This document shows, piece by piece, positions 25,305 through 34,052 of a stretch of 36,510 nt of DNA. The notes beneath the pieces are model-generated. The model did no database searches, had not been told where the DNA came from, and was given only the letters and a program-made list of their open reading frames with translations. Made by a program: the position numbers and the translations under genes. The first letter of the stretch is position 1. Each line of letters begins with the position of its first letter. The stretch is from Novosphingobium umbonatum (lineage in GTDB: Bacteria; Pseudomonadota; Alphaproteobacteria; Sphingomonadales; Sphingomonadaceae), in contig NZ_SACO01000021.1 in NCBI RefSeq assembly GCF_004005905.1, positions 1 to 36,510 on the forward strand. Reading direction: 5' to 3'.

Positions 25305-27791
25305 ATGACCGTTTCATTCCGTTTCCTTGCCGGAACCGCTTTCGTGGCGCTGGCAGGCCTTCCCTGCCTCGCCCATGCCGGGGAAAGCGCAGCGGCACCG
25401 CAAGCCAGCGCGCCTGCTGTCAACGATATTGTGGTGACCGGCTCCTCGCGCGCCCAGCGCCGTTTTGGCGTTTCCTATGCCGTGAACGCGCTGGATGGTG
25501 ATCAGATCCGCAAGCTGGCGCCGCGTTCAATGACAGAGTTGATCGGCGCGCTTCCGGGTATTCAGGTGGAGGCCACCGGGGGGGAGGTGCAGAACATTAC
25601 CCGCGTTCGTGGCATCCCCACCGATCGCGGCTATCTCTATTACCAACAGGATGGCCTGCCGCTTTATCACGAACTCGACGGCTATTTTTTCAATCAGGGC
25701 GATGGCATGAACCGTCTGGACCTGATGACGCAGCGCGTGGAAGTGGTGCGTGGCGGCCCTGCGCCCATCCATGCCAGCACGGCGGCGGGCATTGCCAACG
25801 TCATCACCCGGACCGGCGGTGATGTGGCGCAGGGCGAAGCACAGCTGACGTTGGGGACCAGTGGTCTTTATCGTCTGGATGCGTTCCAGTCGGGCAAGCT
25901 GGCCAAGGATACCTATTTTGCGCTGGGCGGTTTTGTGCGGTTGAACGAGGGTTATCGCGATAGCGGCTTCCCTGCGGACAAAGGCGGCCAGATTCGCGCC
26001 AATATCCTGCACAAGCTGGATAATGGCTCGATCAAGCTGTCGGGCCAATACACCAATGACCGCAATACCTTTTATCTTTCGATCCCCACGGCCGATCCGC
26101 GCAACCCTTCCCTCAGCTTAAGTCCCTATATCGACTTTTTCACCGGCACGCTGAACTCTTCCTCGCTGCGCAACGTCAGCATCAGCTACAAAGACGGTTC
26201 CGGCAATGTGCAGACCCAAAAAGGCGATCTGGCCAATGGTCGCCACATGGAATTTGGCAATGCCGGACTGGATTACGAGGGTGACTTCGGGCCGTGGCAT
26301 GTGTCGGTCAAGGCGGGTTACACCAAGGGAAAGAATCATTTTGATGCGCTATATTCCACGTCCAACCCTGTGGACGCGAGCACTTATGCCGCCAGCTATC
26401 TGACAGCAGCGCAAAGCGCCTTTGGCAGCGGGGTAACCCGTTTGGGTTACGCGCTGGCAGGCGCCAACGGGCAAAGCGCCTATACGCCCGCATCGGGTCT
26501 GGTGCTTTCCGCGCAATATCGCTCGGTAGAGGCGCGTTTTCATTCCAGTCAGGGTGATCTTAGCGTCACGCGCAAATTTGAAACCGCGTTGGGCCAGCAT
26601 GATATTCGCGTGGGGGTCTATGGCGCGCGCTATGGCAGCACAGCTTTCGCCGTCTATCAGAACTATCTGATGCCGGTCGCTTCCAATCCACCCATGCTGG
26701 ATCTGGTGGCCTATTCGTCCAGCGGCGCGGTGCTGGGCTATGTGACGGACAACGGCGCGATTAATGATGCGGTTTCATTGGTCGGAGGCAAGTTCAACGG
26801 GCAGGTCAAGGCCGTGTATGCCTCGGACAGCTGGGACATCACTCGCCATCTCCGCGTCGATCTTGGGCTGCGCCGTGAATGGTATGATTATGAGGGCTAT
26901 TACCGCGCCACCACTTCGGCCAATCTGGGTAATGCCGCTACGCTGGCTGATAACAGCACGCGCGCCTTCACAGGCCAGATTGTCAACCAGAGCTATAGCG
27001 CCAACGCGACCAATTGGACGGTTGGCGCCAATTATGATCTGGACGGGCATTGGGGCGCTTATGCGCGCGCCTCGCAGATGGAAGTGCCTGCAGGCGCCTC
27101 GGCGGTGATGAACGCCACGATGGTGACCACCAAAACCACCGCCAAATTGTATGAGGCGGGTTTGAAGGCCAGCTTTGGGCGCTCCTACCTCTATCTCACC
27201 GGCTTTTACACCAAGTTTGATCCGCTCAGCGCCAGCTTTACCGCCTATGTCCCGTCAACAGGGCGTAGCGACCAGACAGTGAATTTCACGGGCACGGCTC
27301 GCAATATCGGCATCGAGGCGGATGGTCGCTGGCAAGTGGCGGGGCCATTTTCGCTGGCAGGCTCGTTCACCGTGCAAGATCCGAGATATCTCAATTTCAC
27401 CAGCACCACCGGCGCCGATGCCAGCAAGGCCAATGGCAAGCAAATGCTGCGTCAGTCCAAAATCTATGCCAACATCCGCCCAAGTCTGGATTTCGCCAGC
27501 CATGGGGCCAAGATCAGTCTGTACGGCCGCTATGATTATGTCGGCCGCCGGTTCGTGGACTATCCCAACACCACCGCACTGCCCGCTTATGGTTATTTTG
27601 GCGTGGGAGTTATGGCCGAAAAGGGGTTGTGGACCGGGCAAATCGTGGGTGACAATATCACCAATGCCCATGGCCTGACCGAAGGGAACACCGCTGGTGA
27701 CGTTCTGGCGGGGCAGGGCAATGCGACGGCCATTTTCGGTCGCCCTTTGTTTGGCCGCAGTTTCCGTCTCGTTGTCTCGCGCAAGTGGTGA
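25305..27791 (+). CDS. TonB-dependent receptor, no STN (receptor 6)
   Basis: An outer-membrane receptor of 828 aa. ATG 25305 has GGGGG about 6 nt upstream and a signal peptide ending CLAHA; a TTG at 25284 is rejected. TonB-box-like DIVVTG is followed by SRAQRRFGVSYAVNALDGDQI. The plug has MTELIGALPGIQVEATGGEV, ITRVRGIPTDRGY and VEVVRGGPAPIHASTAAGIANV. The barrel is complete and ends FRLVVSRKW. It is a clear paralogue of receptor 7 over its whole length, including plug and barrel end; the DNA differs at many third positions, so the duplication is not recent. ROK 1 lies upstream on the same strand, and a glycerophosphodiester phosphodiesterase begins 66 bp downstream, suggesting a phosphodiester-containing substrate. 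Confidence 0.9.
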   Translation: MTVSFRFLAGTAFVALAGLPCLAHAGESAAAPQASAPAVNDIVVTGSSRAQRRFGVSYAVNALDGDQIRKLAPRSMTELIGALPGIQVEATGGEVQNITRVRGIPTDRGYLYYQQDGLPLYHELDGYFFNQGDGMNRLDLMTQRVEVVRGGPAPIHASTAAGIANVITRTGGDVAQGEAQLTLGTSGLYRLDAFQSGKLAKDTYFALGGFVRLNEGYRDSGFPADKGGQIRANILHKLDNGSIKLSGQYTNDRNTFYLSIPTADPRNPSLSLSPYIDFFTGTLNSSSLRNVSISYKDGSGNVQTQKGDLANGRHMEFGNAGLDYEGDFGPWHVSVKAGYTKGKNHFDALYSTSNPVDASTYAASYLTAAQSAFGSGVTRLGYALAGANGQSAYTPASGLVLSAQYRSVEARFHSSQGDLSVTRKFETALGQHDIRVGVYGARYGSTAFAVYQNYLMPVASNPPMLDLVAYSSSGAVLGYVTDNGAINDAVSLVGGKFNGQVKAVYASDSWDITRHLRVDLGLRREWYDYEGYYRATTSANLGNAATLADNSTRAFTGQIVNQSYSANATNWTVGANYDLDGHWGAYARASQMEVPAGASAVMNATMVTTKTTAKLYEAGLKASFGRSYLYLTGFYTKFDPLSASFTAYVPSTGRSDQTVNFTGTARNIGIEADGRWQVAGPFSLAGSFTVQDPRYLNFTSTTGADASKANGKQMLRQSKIYANIRPSLDFASHGAKISLYGRYDYVGRRFVDYPNTTALPAYGYFGVGVMAEKGLWTGQIVGDNITNAHGLTEGNTAGDVLAGQGNATAIFGRPLFGRSFRLVVSRKW

Positions 27792-27857
27792 TGTGAGTTG
27801 GTTTGGCGCGGGGTGAACATCTTCATCCCGCGCCTCTTTTCCTTGGGAAGACAATTT

Positions 27858-28805
27858 ATGAAACAGGCTTTGTCAGCCTTGGTCGCCGCTGCATTGGCGG
27901 TATCGCCCGCGCTTGCGCAAGATTCCGGCGCCATCATGCAGCGCATCCGGGATCCGAAGGGCGGGTTGATCATCATTGCCCACCGTGGCTGTCACGAGAT
28001 CGCGCCGCGCCATGGTTTGGGCAGCGCACCGGAAAACTCCGCCCAGGCGCTGGAACATTGCGTGGCCATTGGGGTGGATGTGATGGAAACCGATGTGCGC
28101 AAGACGCGCGATGGCTATCTGGTCATCATGCATGATGACACGGTCGATCGCACCACCAACGGTAAGGGGGCCGTGGAGCGTCTGTCGTTGGAAGATTTGC
28201 GGCATTTGTATTTGCGCAAAAACATAGGCGGGGCGCAGAATGATGTAAGTGATCAGAAAGTGTTGACGCTGTCTGAAATGCTGGCCCTGGCGAAAGGGCG
28301 CATTGTCCTCAACCTCGATGTAAAAGCGCCGATCTATGCCGAGGTGGTGGATGCTGTTTTGCGGGCCGGAATGCAGGATCAGGTTATCATCAAAACCTAT
28401 GGCGGTCTTGGCACGGCGCCTTTGGCAGCCATGCTGCCTTTTCGCAAGGTTCCCTTTGCGGTGATCCCCACCAGCGCCAGCAAGGATGGACAGGATATTT
28501 CTGAGGTGATGGCGCGGCAGGCCGGGGTAAAGCCCAAGCCTGTGGCCTTTGAGCTGCCTGTTGTTCCGGTGACGGCACTTTCCCGGATTGGCGTGCGGGC
28601 CAGTCACCTTGGCGTGCGACTGTGGGTCAACACTCTCGCGCCGGGCTTTGTGGAAGGGCAGGGCGATGATCGGCAGGCTATTGTTAACCCTGAAGTTGTT
28701 TGGGGGGCGCTGTGGCAGCAAGGTGTAAGCATGTTGCAGACGGACTATCCCGAAATGCTGGTTATGTACCGGCAGACACTGGAATTTCACCGTGGGAAAG
28801 ATTGA
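27858..28805 (+). CDS. Periplasmic glycerophosphodiester phosphodiesterase family enzyme
   Basis: A GDPD-family enzyme of 315 aa with a TIM-barrel fold that hydrolyses phosphodiesters such as glycerophosphodiesters. The signal peptide is MKQALSALVAAALAVSPALA. Catalytic motifs are intact: H42-R43 in IAHRG, E59 in APENS, E77 and D79 in METDVRKTRDG, and H92 in MHDDTVDRTTNGKG. Further strands follow as VLNLDVKAP and VIIKTYGG. The C terminus ends LQTDYPEMLV, typical of the family. ATG 27858 is chosen for the signal peptide and the upstream GGGAAG; a start at 27798 adds a non-signal leader. It lies downstream of receptor 6 and is probably cotranscribed. The true substrate could be a glycan or lipid phosphodiester rather than free glycerophosphodiesters. 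Confidence 0.9.
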   Translation: MKQALSALVAAALAVSPALAQDSGAIMQRIRDPKGGLIIIAHRGCHEIAPRHGLGSAPENSAQALEHCVAIGVDVMETDVRKTRDGYLVIMHDDTVDRTTNGKGAVERLSLEDLRHLYLRKNIGGAQNDVSDQKVLTLSEMLALAKGRIVLNLDVKAPIYAEVVDAVLRAGMQDQVIIKTYGGLGTAPLAAMLPFRKVPFAVIPTSASKDGQDISEVMARQAGVKPKPVAFELPVVPVTALSRIGVRASHLGVRLWVNTLAPGFVEGQGDDRQAIVNPEVVWGALWQQGVSMLQTDYPEMLVMYRQTLEFHRGKD

Positions 28806-28822
28806 GTGTGGTGATATGGCTA

Positions 28823-28849
28823 GGGCTCGTCATTCTCTATGGCGAGCCC
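28823..28849. terminator. Strong hairpin between convergent GDPD and ROK 2 genes
   Basis: GGGCTCGTCAT (28823-28833) pairs with ATGGCGAGCCC (28839-28849), an 11-bp stem with one G-T wobble and a 5-nt loop. It lies 18 nt past the GDPD stop. There is no T-run, so any termination may be Rho-assisted. Confidence 0.5.
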
Positions 28850-28886
28850 GAGGTATACTAGAGTAGCTTGCTTTGAGTTTACCCCC

Positions 28887-30086
28887 CTAGGCTTGCTTTT
28901 TCATCAGATTGGCTTCCGATGGCAAAAGCTGATCGATGAATGGGAGCATTGCTGCTCCGCGCGCTGCGGCATCTTCGTAAAACTGGCCTAACACTATGTC
29001 CGCCCGCGCGCCTAGTGGTGCCGGTGAGTTGTCCTGTACGCGTTGGCGCAGTTTTGTCAGCAGACGCAGCGCCAAAGTCTTGTCCAGATCGCCTGCCAGC
29101 ACAATAGCCTCGGGGTTGATGAGGCAATTGATGGCGACCACCGGTCCCGCCAATGCGTCGGCGGCATCCTCCAGCCATTGCGTTATCGCATTTTCGGCGG
29201 CATCGCCATGGGTATCGATCATCTGCAAACGGGCGTCCAGTGCCCTGCGCGAAACGACATCCTGCAAAGAGGCGCGGCCAACCGGCAAGAAGCCCAACTC
29301 GCCGCTGCGTCCAGTGGCCCCTCGAAAGATCATTCCATCCAGCACTAGCGATCCGCCAAGCCCTGCCGAGACGAGAATGTAAAAGAAATGCCGATAGATT
29401 TGGCCCATACCAAAATGGGCCTCACCAATGGCCGCCGCCGCAGCATCATTATCGATATGAAGCGGCCCGTTCCAGCAGGGCCGCATCAACGCCAGCGGAT
29501 CTATGTCAGCCCAACGGGAATAAGCCGATGGTTGGCCAGGCAGTTGCACTTGGGCCAGATCGTCAGGCATGGCAATGCCCAGACCGATCAGACGTTCCGC
29601 GATAAAGGGATCATCGCGTTCTGCGCTCACCTCGGCTTCGCCCAATAGATTCTTGATGGCCAGCGGGATCAAAGCGGCCACTTGGTCAGGCAGCAGAAAG
29701 TCGGCGCGGTGGTGCCAAATGTTGCGGGTTTCGCCCGAAAGATCGACCAGCGCTAGTGTCAAGCCGCTGCGGTCAATGCTGAGGCCCAAGCCAAAGGCGC
29801 CGGAGGGCGCTACCCGGTAACGGCTGGCAGGCTGGCCTCGTCCGCCGCTGGTGCGCCCACTTTCCCTGATTAGACCGGCAGCTTCCAGCTTGCGGGTGAT
29901 CGCCAGAATGGTGGGCATGGTCAGCCCCGTTATGGCCACCAGATCGGGCCTGGTAATATCGGGTTTAAGCCTGACCTGTTGTAGCACAATGCGCTGGTTG
30001 AAATCGCCTGCGAGCGCCAGATTGGTGCCCGAAAGGCGGTTCAGGAGGCGCGCTTGCCGCTGGCTGGCTTGGGTGTCGATGATCAT
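28887..30086 (-). CDS. ROK-family transcriptional regulator (ROK 2)
   Basis: A 399-aa NagC/XylR-type regulator. The winged helix-turn-helix at about residues 28-90 has FNQRIVLQQVRLKPDITRPD, ITGLTMPTILAITRKLEAAG and GGRGQPASRYRV. The ROK domain follows (FGLGLSIDRSGLTLALVDLSG, LIGLGIAMPDDLAQ, LHIDNDAAAAAIGEAHFG, FYILVSAGLGGSLVLDG, ATGRSGELGFLPVG). The Cys-rich zinc motif usually found after the GELG segment is missing, as in ROK 1. ATG 30086. It is divergent from receptor 7, and the intergenic region carries an AT-rich inverted repeat that is a candidate operator. It probably represses the receptor 7-YdcF-GH92 operon until a sugar ligand appears. It has a longer N-terminal arm than ROK 1 and is not a recent copy of it. 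Confidence 0.9.
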   Translation of the reverse strand: MIIDTQASQRQARLLNRLSGTNLALAGDFNQRIVLQQVRLKPDITRPDLVAITGLTMPTILAITRKLEAAGLIRESGRTSGGRGQPASRYRVAPSGAFGLGLSIDRSGLTLALVDLSGETRNIWHHRADFLLPDQVAALIPLAIKNLLGEAEVSAERDDPFIAERLIGLGIAMPDDLAQVQLPGQPSAYSRWADIDPLALMRPCWNGPLHIDNDAAAAAIGEAHFGMGQIYRHFFYILVSAGLGGSLVLDGMIFRGATGRSGELGFLPVGRASLQDVVSRRALDARLQMIDTHGDAAENAITQWLEDAADALAGPVVAINCLINPEAIVLAGDLDKTLALRLLTKLRQRVQDNSPAPLGARADIVLGQFYEDAAARGAAMLPFIDQLLPSEANLMKKQA

Positions 30087-30229
30087 CTCAAACTTTTCCG
30101 ATGGTTTTACATCAAATTATGGGTGGTTTGATCCCTGTTGCGCCTTGTTTGCGCTAGCATGTCATCAAAGTTTCCCCGAATCCGCCTAATCCTATGCCCT
30201 GTAGCCGATCTTTTATGCGGCGTGCCACT

Positions 30230-30254
30230 ATTTAATTAAATTGAATTATTTAAT
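30230..30254. promoter_or_regulatory. Candidate ROK operator upstream of receptor 7
   Basis: A perfect 12-bp palindrome ATTTAATTAAAT (30230-30241) overlaps an inverted repeat ATTAAAT (30235-30241) / ATTTAAT (30248-30254). It sits 14 bp before the receptor ATG, so a bound protein would block initiation or translation start. It shares ATTTAATTA with the site in front of receptor 6. Confidence 0.5.
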
Positions 30255-30268
30255 CGGGGGCTAGCGAT

Positions 30269-32764
30269 ATGCAATATTCAAACGGAATCTCCATGCTCGC
30301 CATGGGGCTGGCGCTTGGCTGCGCCACGCAGGCGCAAGCCGAAAATGCCGCGCCCGCGCAGCGCGCCGCAACCGACGCACAAACGGATATCATCGTCACC
30401 GGTGCGGCCCGTGCAGAGCGCCGGTTTGACGTGTCTTATGCGGTGAACTCGCTGGGTCAGGATGAAGTGGCCAAGATAGCGCCCAAGAATTTCGCCGATC
30501 TGCTGGGCACTGTGCCGGGCATCCATGTGGAAGCCACCGGCGGCGAAGTGCAGAACATCACCCGCGTGCGCGGCATTCCCACAGATCGCGGCTATTTGAT
30601 CTTCCAGCAGGACGGCTTGCCGCTCTATCATGAAATCGATGGCGTGTTCTTCAACTCGGGTGAAGGTATGAACCGCTATGACCTGATGAGCGAGCGCGTG
30701 GAAGTGGTGCGCGGCGGCCCAGCCCCGATCTACGCCAGCAGCGCAGCGGCTGTGGCCAATACAATCACGATCAGCGGCAAGGAACAGGCCGCAGGCAAGG
30801 CGCAGATCACACTGGGCGACACGGGCCTCTATCGTCTTGATGCCATGCAATCCGGCCCGCTTGGCAACCGTACCTATTATGCTGTCGGCGGATTTATACG
30901 CCAGCATGATGGCTATCGTGACAGTGGATTTCCCAGCGACAAGGGCGGCCAGATCCGTGCCAATATCAAGCATGATTTCGACAATGGCTTCATCAAGGCC
31001 ACGGTCACCTATGTGAACGACCATAATGTTTTCTATCTGCCGATCCCCGTGGCCGATCCGCGCAATCCGGCCACCTCGCTCAACCCGTATATCGACTATT
31101 TCAACGGTACGATGAACTCGCCCTCTTTGCGCAATGTGGTGATTAAATACCGCGATGGCGCTGGCGTGACACAAAGCCTGACGCGCGATCTGGCCGATGG
31201 TCGCCATATGCGTTTCTTCAATGCCGGGCTGCAATATCAGGGCGATTTCGATGGTTGGCTGGTGTCCAGCAAACTGGGCGTCACCAAGGGCAAGAGCAGC
31301 TTTGATGCTTTTTACTCCACCACCAATCCGGCTGATGCCACGACCTTTGCCAACAGCTATCTGGCCGCAGCGCAAACCGCCTTTGGCGCGGTGACGCCGG
31401 TGGCGCGCATGGGCTATGCTCTGGCGGGCAGCAACGGGTTGACGGCGTATAATCCGGCCAGCGCGTCGGGTTTGGTGATGTCGGGCCAATATCGCGCGGT
31501 GGAGTCGAAATTCTACTCCGTACAGGGTGATCTGGGCGTTACGCGCAAGTTTGACACCCGCCTTGGCAGCCATGACCTGCGCGCCGGGGTCTATGCATCC
31601 TTCTATGGCAACACCAATTTCACCGTCTATCAGGACATGCTGATCGAAGTGAGCGGCAAGCCACGCACGCTGGATCTGGTGGCCTATTCGGCGGCCGGTG
31701 CAGTGCTTGGTTCGGTAACGCAGAATGGCGTGCTGCGCTATGGCACCACATTGGCTAATGCCAAGGCCGATGCGCGTATGATCGCGCTGTATGCCAATGA
31801 TACTTGGGACATCACCGATGGCCTGCGCGTGGATGCAGGCATACGTCGCGAATGGTATGGTTATACCGGCTTTGCTACCAACACGACCGCTGCCGATCTG
31901 GGGGATGCCACCACGCTGGCCGACAATGCGGTGCGGTCGCTTAACGCAACCACGGTGAACCAGAAGTTGAACCCCTCGGCCACCAACTGGACGGTCGGCG
32001 CTAATTATGACTTTAGCCGTCACTTGGGCGCTTATGCCCGCGTTTCCAATCTGGAAGTGCCGCCGCAGATGGGGGTGGTTGCCGCGATCAATCCCACGAT
32101 CATCAAGACCAAGGCCCGCCAGCTAGAGTTGGGCGTAAAGGCCAGTTTCGGTAAAAATTATCTTTATGTGACTGGATTTTATACCAAGTTCGATCCGTTC
32201 AACGCTTCTTTCGTGGCGTTCAATCCTGCTACTGGCCGTAATGATCAATCGGTGCCCTTCATCGGGCAGGCCGTGGCCAAGGGTATAGAAATAGACGGCA
32301 GCGTGGTGCCGGTTTCGTGGTTTGCGCTGAATGGCTCGATCACGCTGGCCGATCCGCAATATCGCAATCTGGTCAATAGCTCGGGCGCAGACCCTAGCGC
32401 GGTCAATGGCCGCCAGATCATCCGCGAGCCCAAATTCTTCGGCAATCTGCGCCCTACGGTCAATTTCGATCTGGGCAAGGGTAATGTCGAGCTTTACGGG
32501 CGCTATGAATGGGTTGGCCGTCGCTATGTCGACCTTTACAATCTGACTGCCCTGCCCGCCTATCAAACGCTGGGCGCTGGTGCCACGCTCAACTGGGGCG
32601 CTTGGCGTGTGCAATTGGTGGGGGACAATCTGACCAATGCCAAGGGTTTGACCGAGGGCAACCCCCGCACGGACCAATTGGCCGGGCAGGGCGCCAGCAA
32701 TGCGATTTATGGCCGGCCGCTGTTCGGGCGTAATGTGCGCCTCGTTGTCGGTCTTTCGTGGTAA
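30269..32764 (+). CDS. TonB-dependent receptor, no STN (receptor 7)
   Basis: An outer-membrane receptor of 831 aa and a paralogue of receptor 6. ATG 30269 has CGGGGG 8 nt upstream, and the signal peptide ends ATQAQA. TonB-box-like DIIVTG is followed by ARAERRFDVSYAVNSL. The plug has FADLLGTVPGIHVEATGGEV, ITRVRGIPTDRGY, VEVVRGGPAPIYASSAAAV. The barrel ends VRLVVGLSW. It differs from receptor 6 mostly in the barrel loops (for example around residues 470-560), which suggests related but distinct ligands. It is first in a three-gene operon with a YdcF-like protein 16 nt downstream and then a GH92 enzyme. That makes a glycan or glycan fragment, most likely mannose-containing, the leading substrate guess. 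Confidence 0.9.
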   Translation: MQYSNGISMLAMGLALGCATQAQAENAAPAQRAATDAQTDIIVTGAARAERRFDVSYAVNSLGQDEVAKIAPKNFADLLGTVPGIHVEATGGEVQNITRVRGIPTDRGYLIFQQDGLPLYHEIDGVFFNSGEGMNRYDLMSERVEVVRGGPAPIYASSAAAVANTITISGKEQAAGKAQITLGDTGLYRLDAMQSGPLGNRTYYAVGGFIRQHDGYRDSGFPSDKGGQIRANIKHDFDNGFIKATVTYVNDHNVFYLPIPVADPRNPATSLNPYIDYFNGTMNSPSLRNVVIKYRDGAGVTQSLTRDLADGRHMRFFNAGLQYQGDFDGWLVSSKLGVTKGKSSFDAFYSTTNPADATTFANSYLAAAQTAFGAVTPVARMGYALAGSNGLTAYNPASASGLVMSGQYRAVESKFYSVQGDLGVTRKFDTRLGSHDLRAGVYASFYGNTNFTVYQDMLIEVSGKPRTLDLVAYSAAGAVLGSVTQNGVLRYGTTLANAKADARMIALYANDTWDITDGLRVDAGIRREWYGYTGFATNTTAADLGDATTLADNAVRSLNATTVNQKLNPSATNWTVGANYDFSRHLGAYARVSNLEVPPQMGVVAAINPTIIKTKARQLELGVKASFGKNYLYVTGFYTKFDPFNASFVAFNPATGRNDQSVPFIGQAVAKGIEIDGSVVPVSWFALNGSITLADPQYRNLVNSSGADPSAVNGRQIIREPKFFGNLRPTVNFDLGKGNVELYGRYEWVGRRYVDLYNLTALPAYQTLGAGATLNWGAWRVQLVGDNLTNAKGLTEGNPRTDQLAGQGASNAIYGRPLFGRNVRLVVGLSW

Positions 32765-32780
32765 TCCCTTGGCCAAGCTG

Positions 32781-34052
32781 ATGAAAATGCAATTGGGCCT
32801 CGCCGTGTTGATCGCGGCGGGGCCTTTGGGTGAAACCAGGGCGCTGGCGCGGCCATTAGCGGAGCAGGCAGCCCCATCTGTCCTGCCGATAGCAAGGCAG
32901 CCCTTAACGCAGCGGATCATTCCCTTGATCGGGCATTTCGCCCAAGCCCAAGGGTGGCAAGCCGGCTTGCGAGCCGATCGCGATATGCAGGCGCTGGGCC
33001 AAGAGCGTGCCGCGCGCGTTCAGTCCGTTGTGGATTGCAAGCCGCAGCCTGCCTGTCTTGCGCAAAGTTGGCTTTGGACGTCAGGCGATATTGAACGTGT
33101 CGCAGCAGCCTTGCGTCGCATCGGCGCTGACAGGGCCCGGATGAACGCGCTGGTGGTGCGCTTGATGCGCCCCTCGCGCTTTTATGAAAAGCATGTCCAT
33201 CTGTCGGATGATGCCATGCTGGAGGCGGCTTGGCGTGAGGCCGCAGGCGGGATCAACCATATCATCTCTGTTTACGCGCTGGGCGAGGCGCCGCATTATC
33301 CCTTGATCGACAGCCTGATTTTCAACACCCAAGATCCCGCTTATCCTGCTTTGCTCAAGTCCCATAGCGCTGTGACCGTGGCGGAGGGGCTGGTGCAGGA
33401 TACCGTGCTGGAGCCATCCTTGCGCTATGCGATGGGCCTGTTGGCCGCGAACGAACGGGCTCACGCTGTTGAGTATTGGCCGCTGTCATCCGGCCTCAAT
33501 CAACCGGCCTTTGCCGCGATGGCCGTGCGGGGGCAACAAGCCTATCCCTATTCGGCCATTCTGGTGTTCGGGCATGGGCCCGAAGATCCCATCTCACGCA
33601 CGGGCGTGCTGGGCCATTTGCGTTTGCGTTTGGCGGCGGCGCAATTGGCGCGAGGGCAGGCGCCGGTCATTATCCTGTCGGGTGGACGGGTGCATCCCAA
33701 TCGCACGGGCTTTAATGAAGCGGTGGAAATGCGGCGTGAACTGATCGAGCTTTATGGCATTTCTCCCGCCCGAATTGTTATTGAGCCACATGCCCGCCAC
33801 ACCACCACCAATTTGCGCAATTGCGCGCGATTGTTGCTGGCCCCGCCCTTTGTGCAAGGTAAGCCTGCGCTGATCGTGACGGATCCCTCCACGCATGATT
33901 ATATCGGTGGTGGGGTCTTGGCCGAACGCAACCTGAAGGAACTCGGCTATGAGCCGGGCCGGATCAGCGCTGGTCCTGATGCGCTTTCCCTGCGCTTTGT
34001 GCCGGATGGCAAGTCGTTTCACGTTGACCCGCTGGAGCCTCTGGACCCGTGA
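32781..34052 (+). CDS. YdcF/ElyC (DUF218) family exported protein
   Basis: A protein of 423 aa with an N-terminal signal-like stretch (MKMQLGLAVLIAAGPLGETR, ending ALA). The C-terminal DUF218 domain (about residues 256-410) shows SAILVFGHGPEDP, LAAAQLARGQAPVIILSGG, FNEAVEMRRELIELYGISP and IVIEPHARHTTTNLRN, the core of the YdcF/SanA/ElyC family. Members are linked to cell-envelope processes, and the biochemical activity is not established. The roughly 230-residue N-terminal half (for example SRFYEKHVHLSDDAMLEAAWREAAGGIN) is extra compared with small YdcF proteins, and I do not recognise it. It sits between receptor 7 (16 nt) and the GH92 gene (4-nt overlap, GTGA), so it is part of the same uptake and degradation operon. 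ATG 32781 is chosen; earlier in-frame starts lie inside the receptor gene. Confidence 0.78.
   Translation: MKMQLGLAVLIAAGPLGETRALARPLAEQAAPSVLPIARQPLTQRIIPLIGHFAQAQGWQAGLRADRDMQALGQERAARVQSVVDCKPQPACLAQSWLWTSGDIERVAAALRRIGADRARMNALVVRLMRPSRFYEKHVHLSDDAMLEAAWREAAGGINHIISVYALGEAPHYPLIDSLIFNTQDPAYPALLKSHSAVTVAEGLVQDTVLEPSLRYAMGLLAANERAHAVEYWPLSSGLNQPAFAAMAVRGQQAYPYSAILVFGHGPEDPISRTGVLGHLRLRLAAAQLARGQAPVIILSGGRVHPNRTGFNEAVEMRRELIELYGISPARIVIEPHARHTTTNLRNCARLLLAPPFVQGKPALIVTDPSTHDYIGGGVLAERNLKELGYEPGRISAGPDALSLRFVPDGKSFHVDPLEPLDP

Noticed and set aside
30278..32023. Very long open frame (581 codons) antisense to receptor 7, and a similar 407-codon frame at 13682-14905 antisense to receptor 3
   Set aside because: They lie wholly opposite well-supported receptor genes, have His/Ile/Gly-rich compositions typical of reverse-complement reading in GC-rich DNA, and show no recognisable family.
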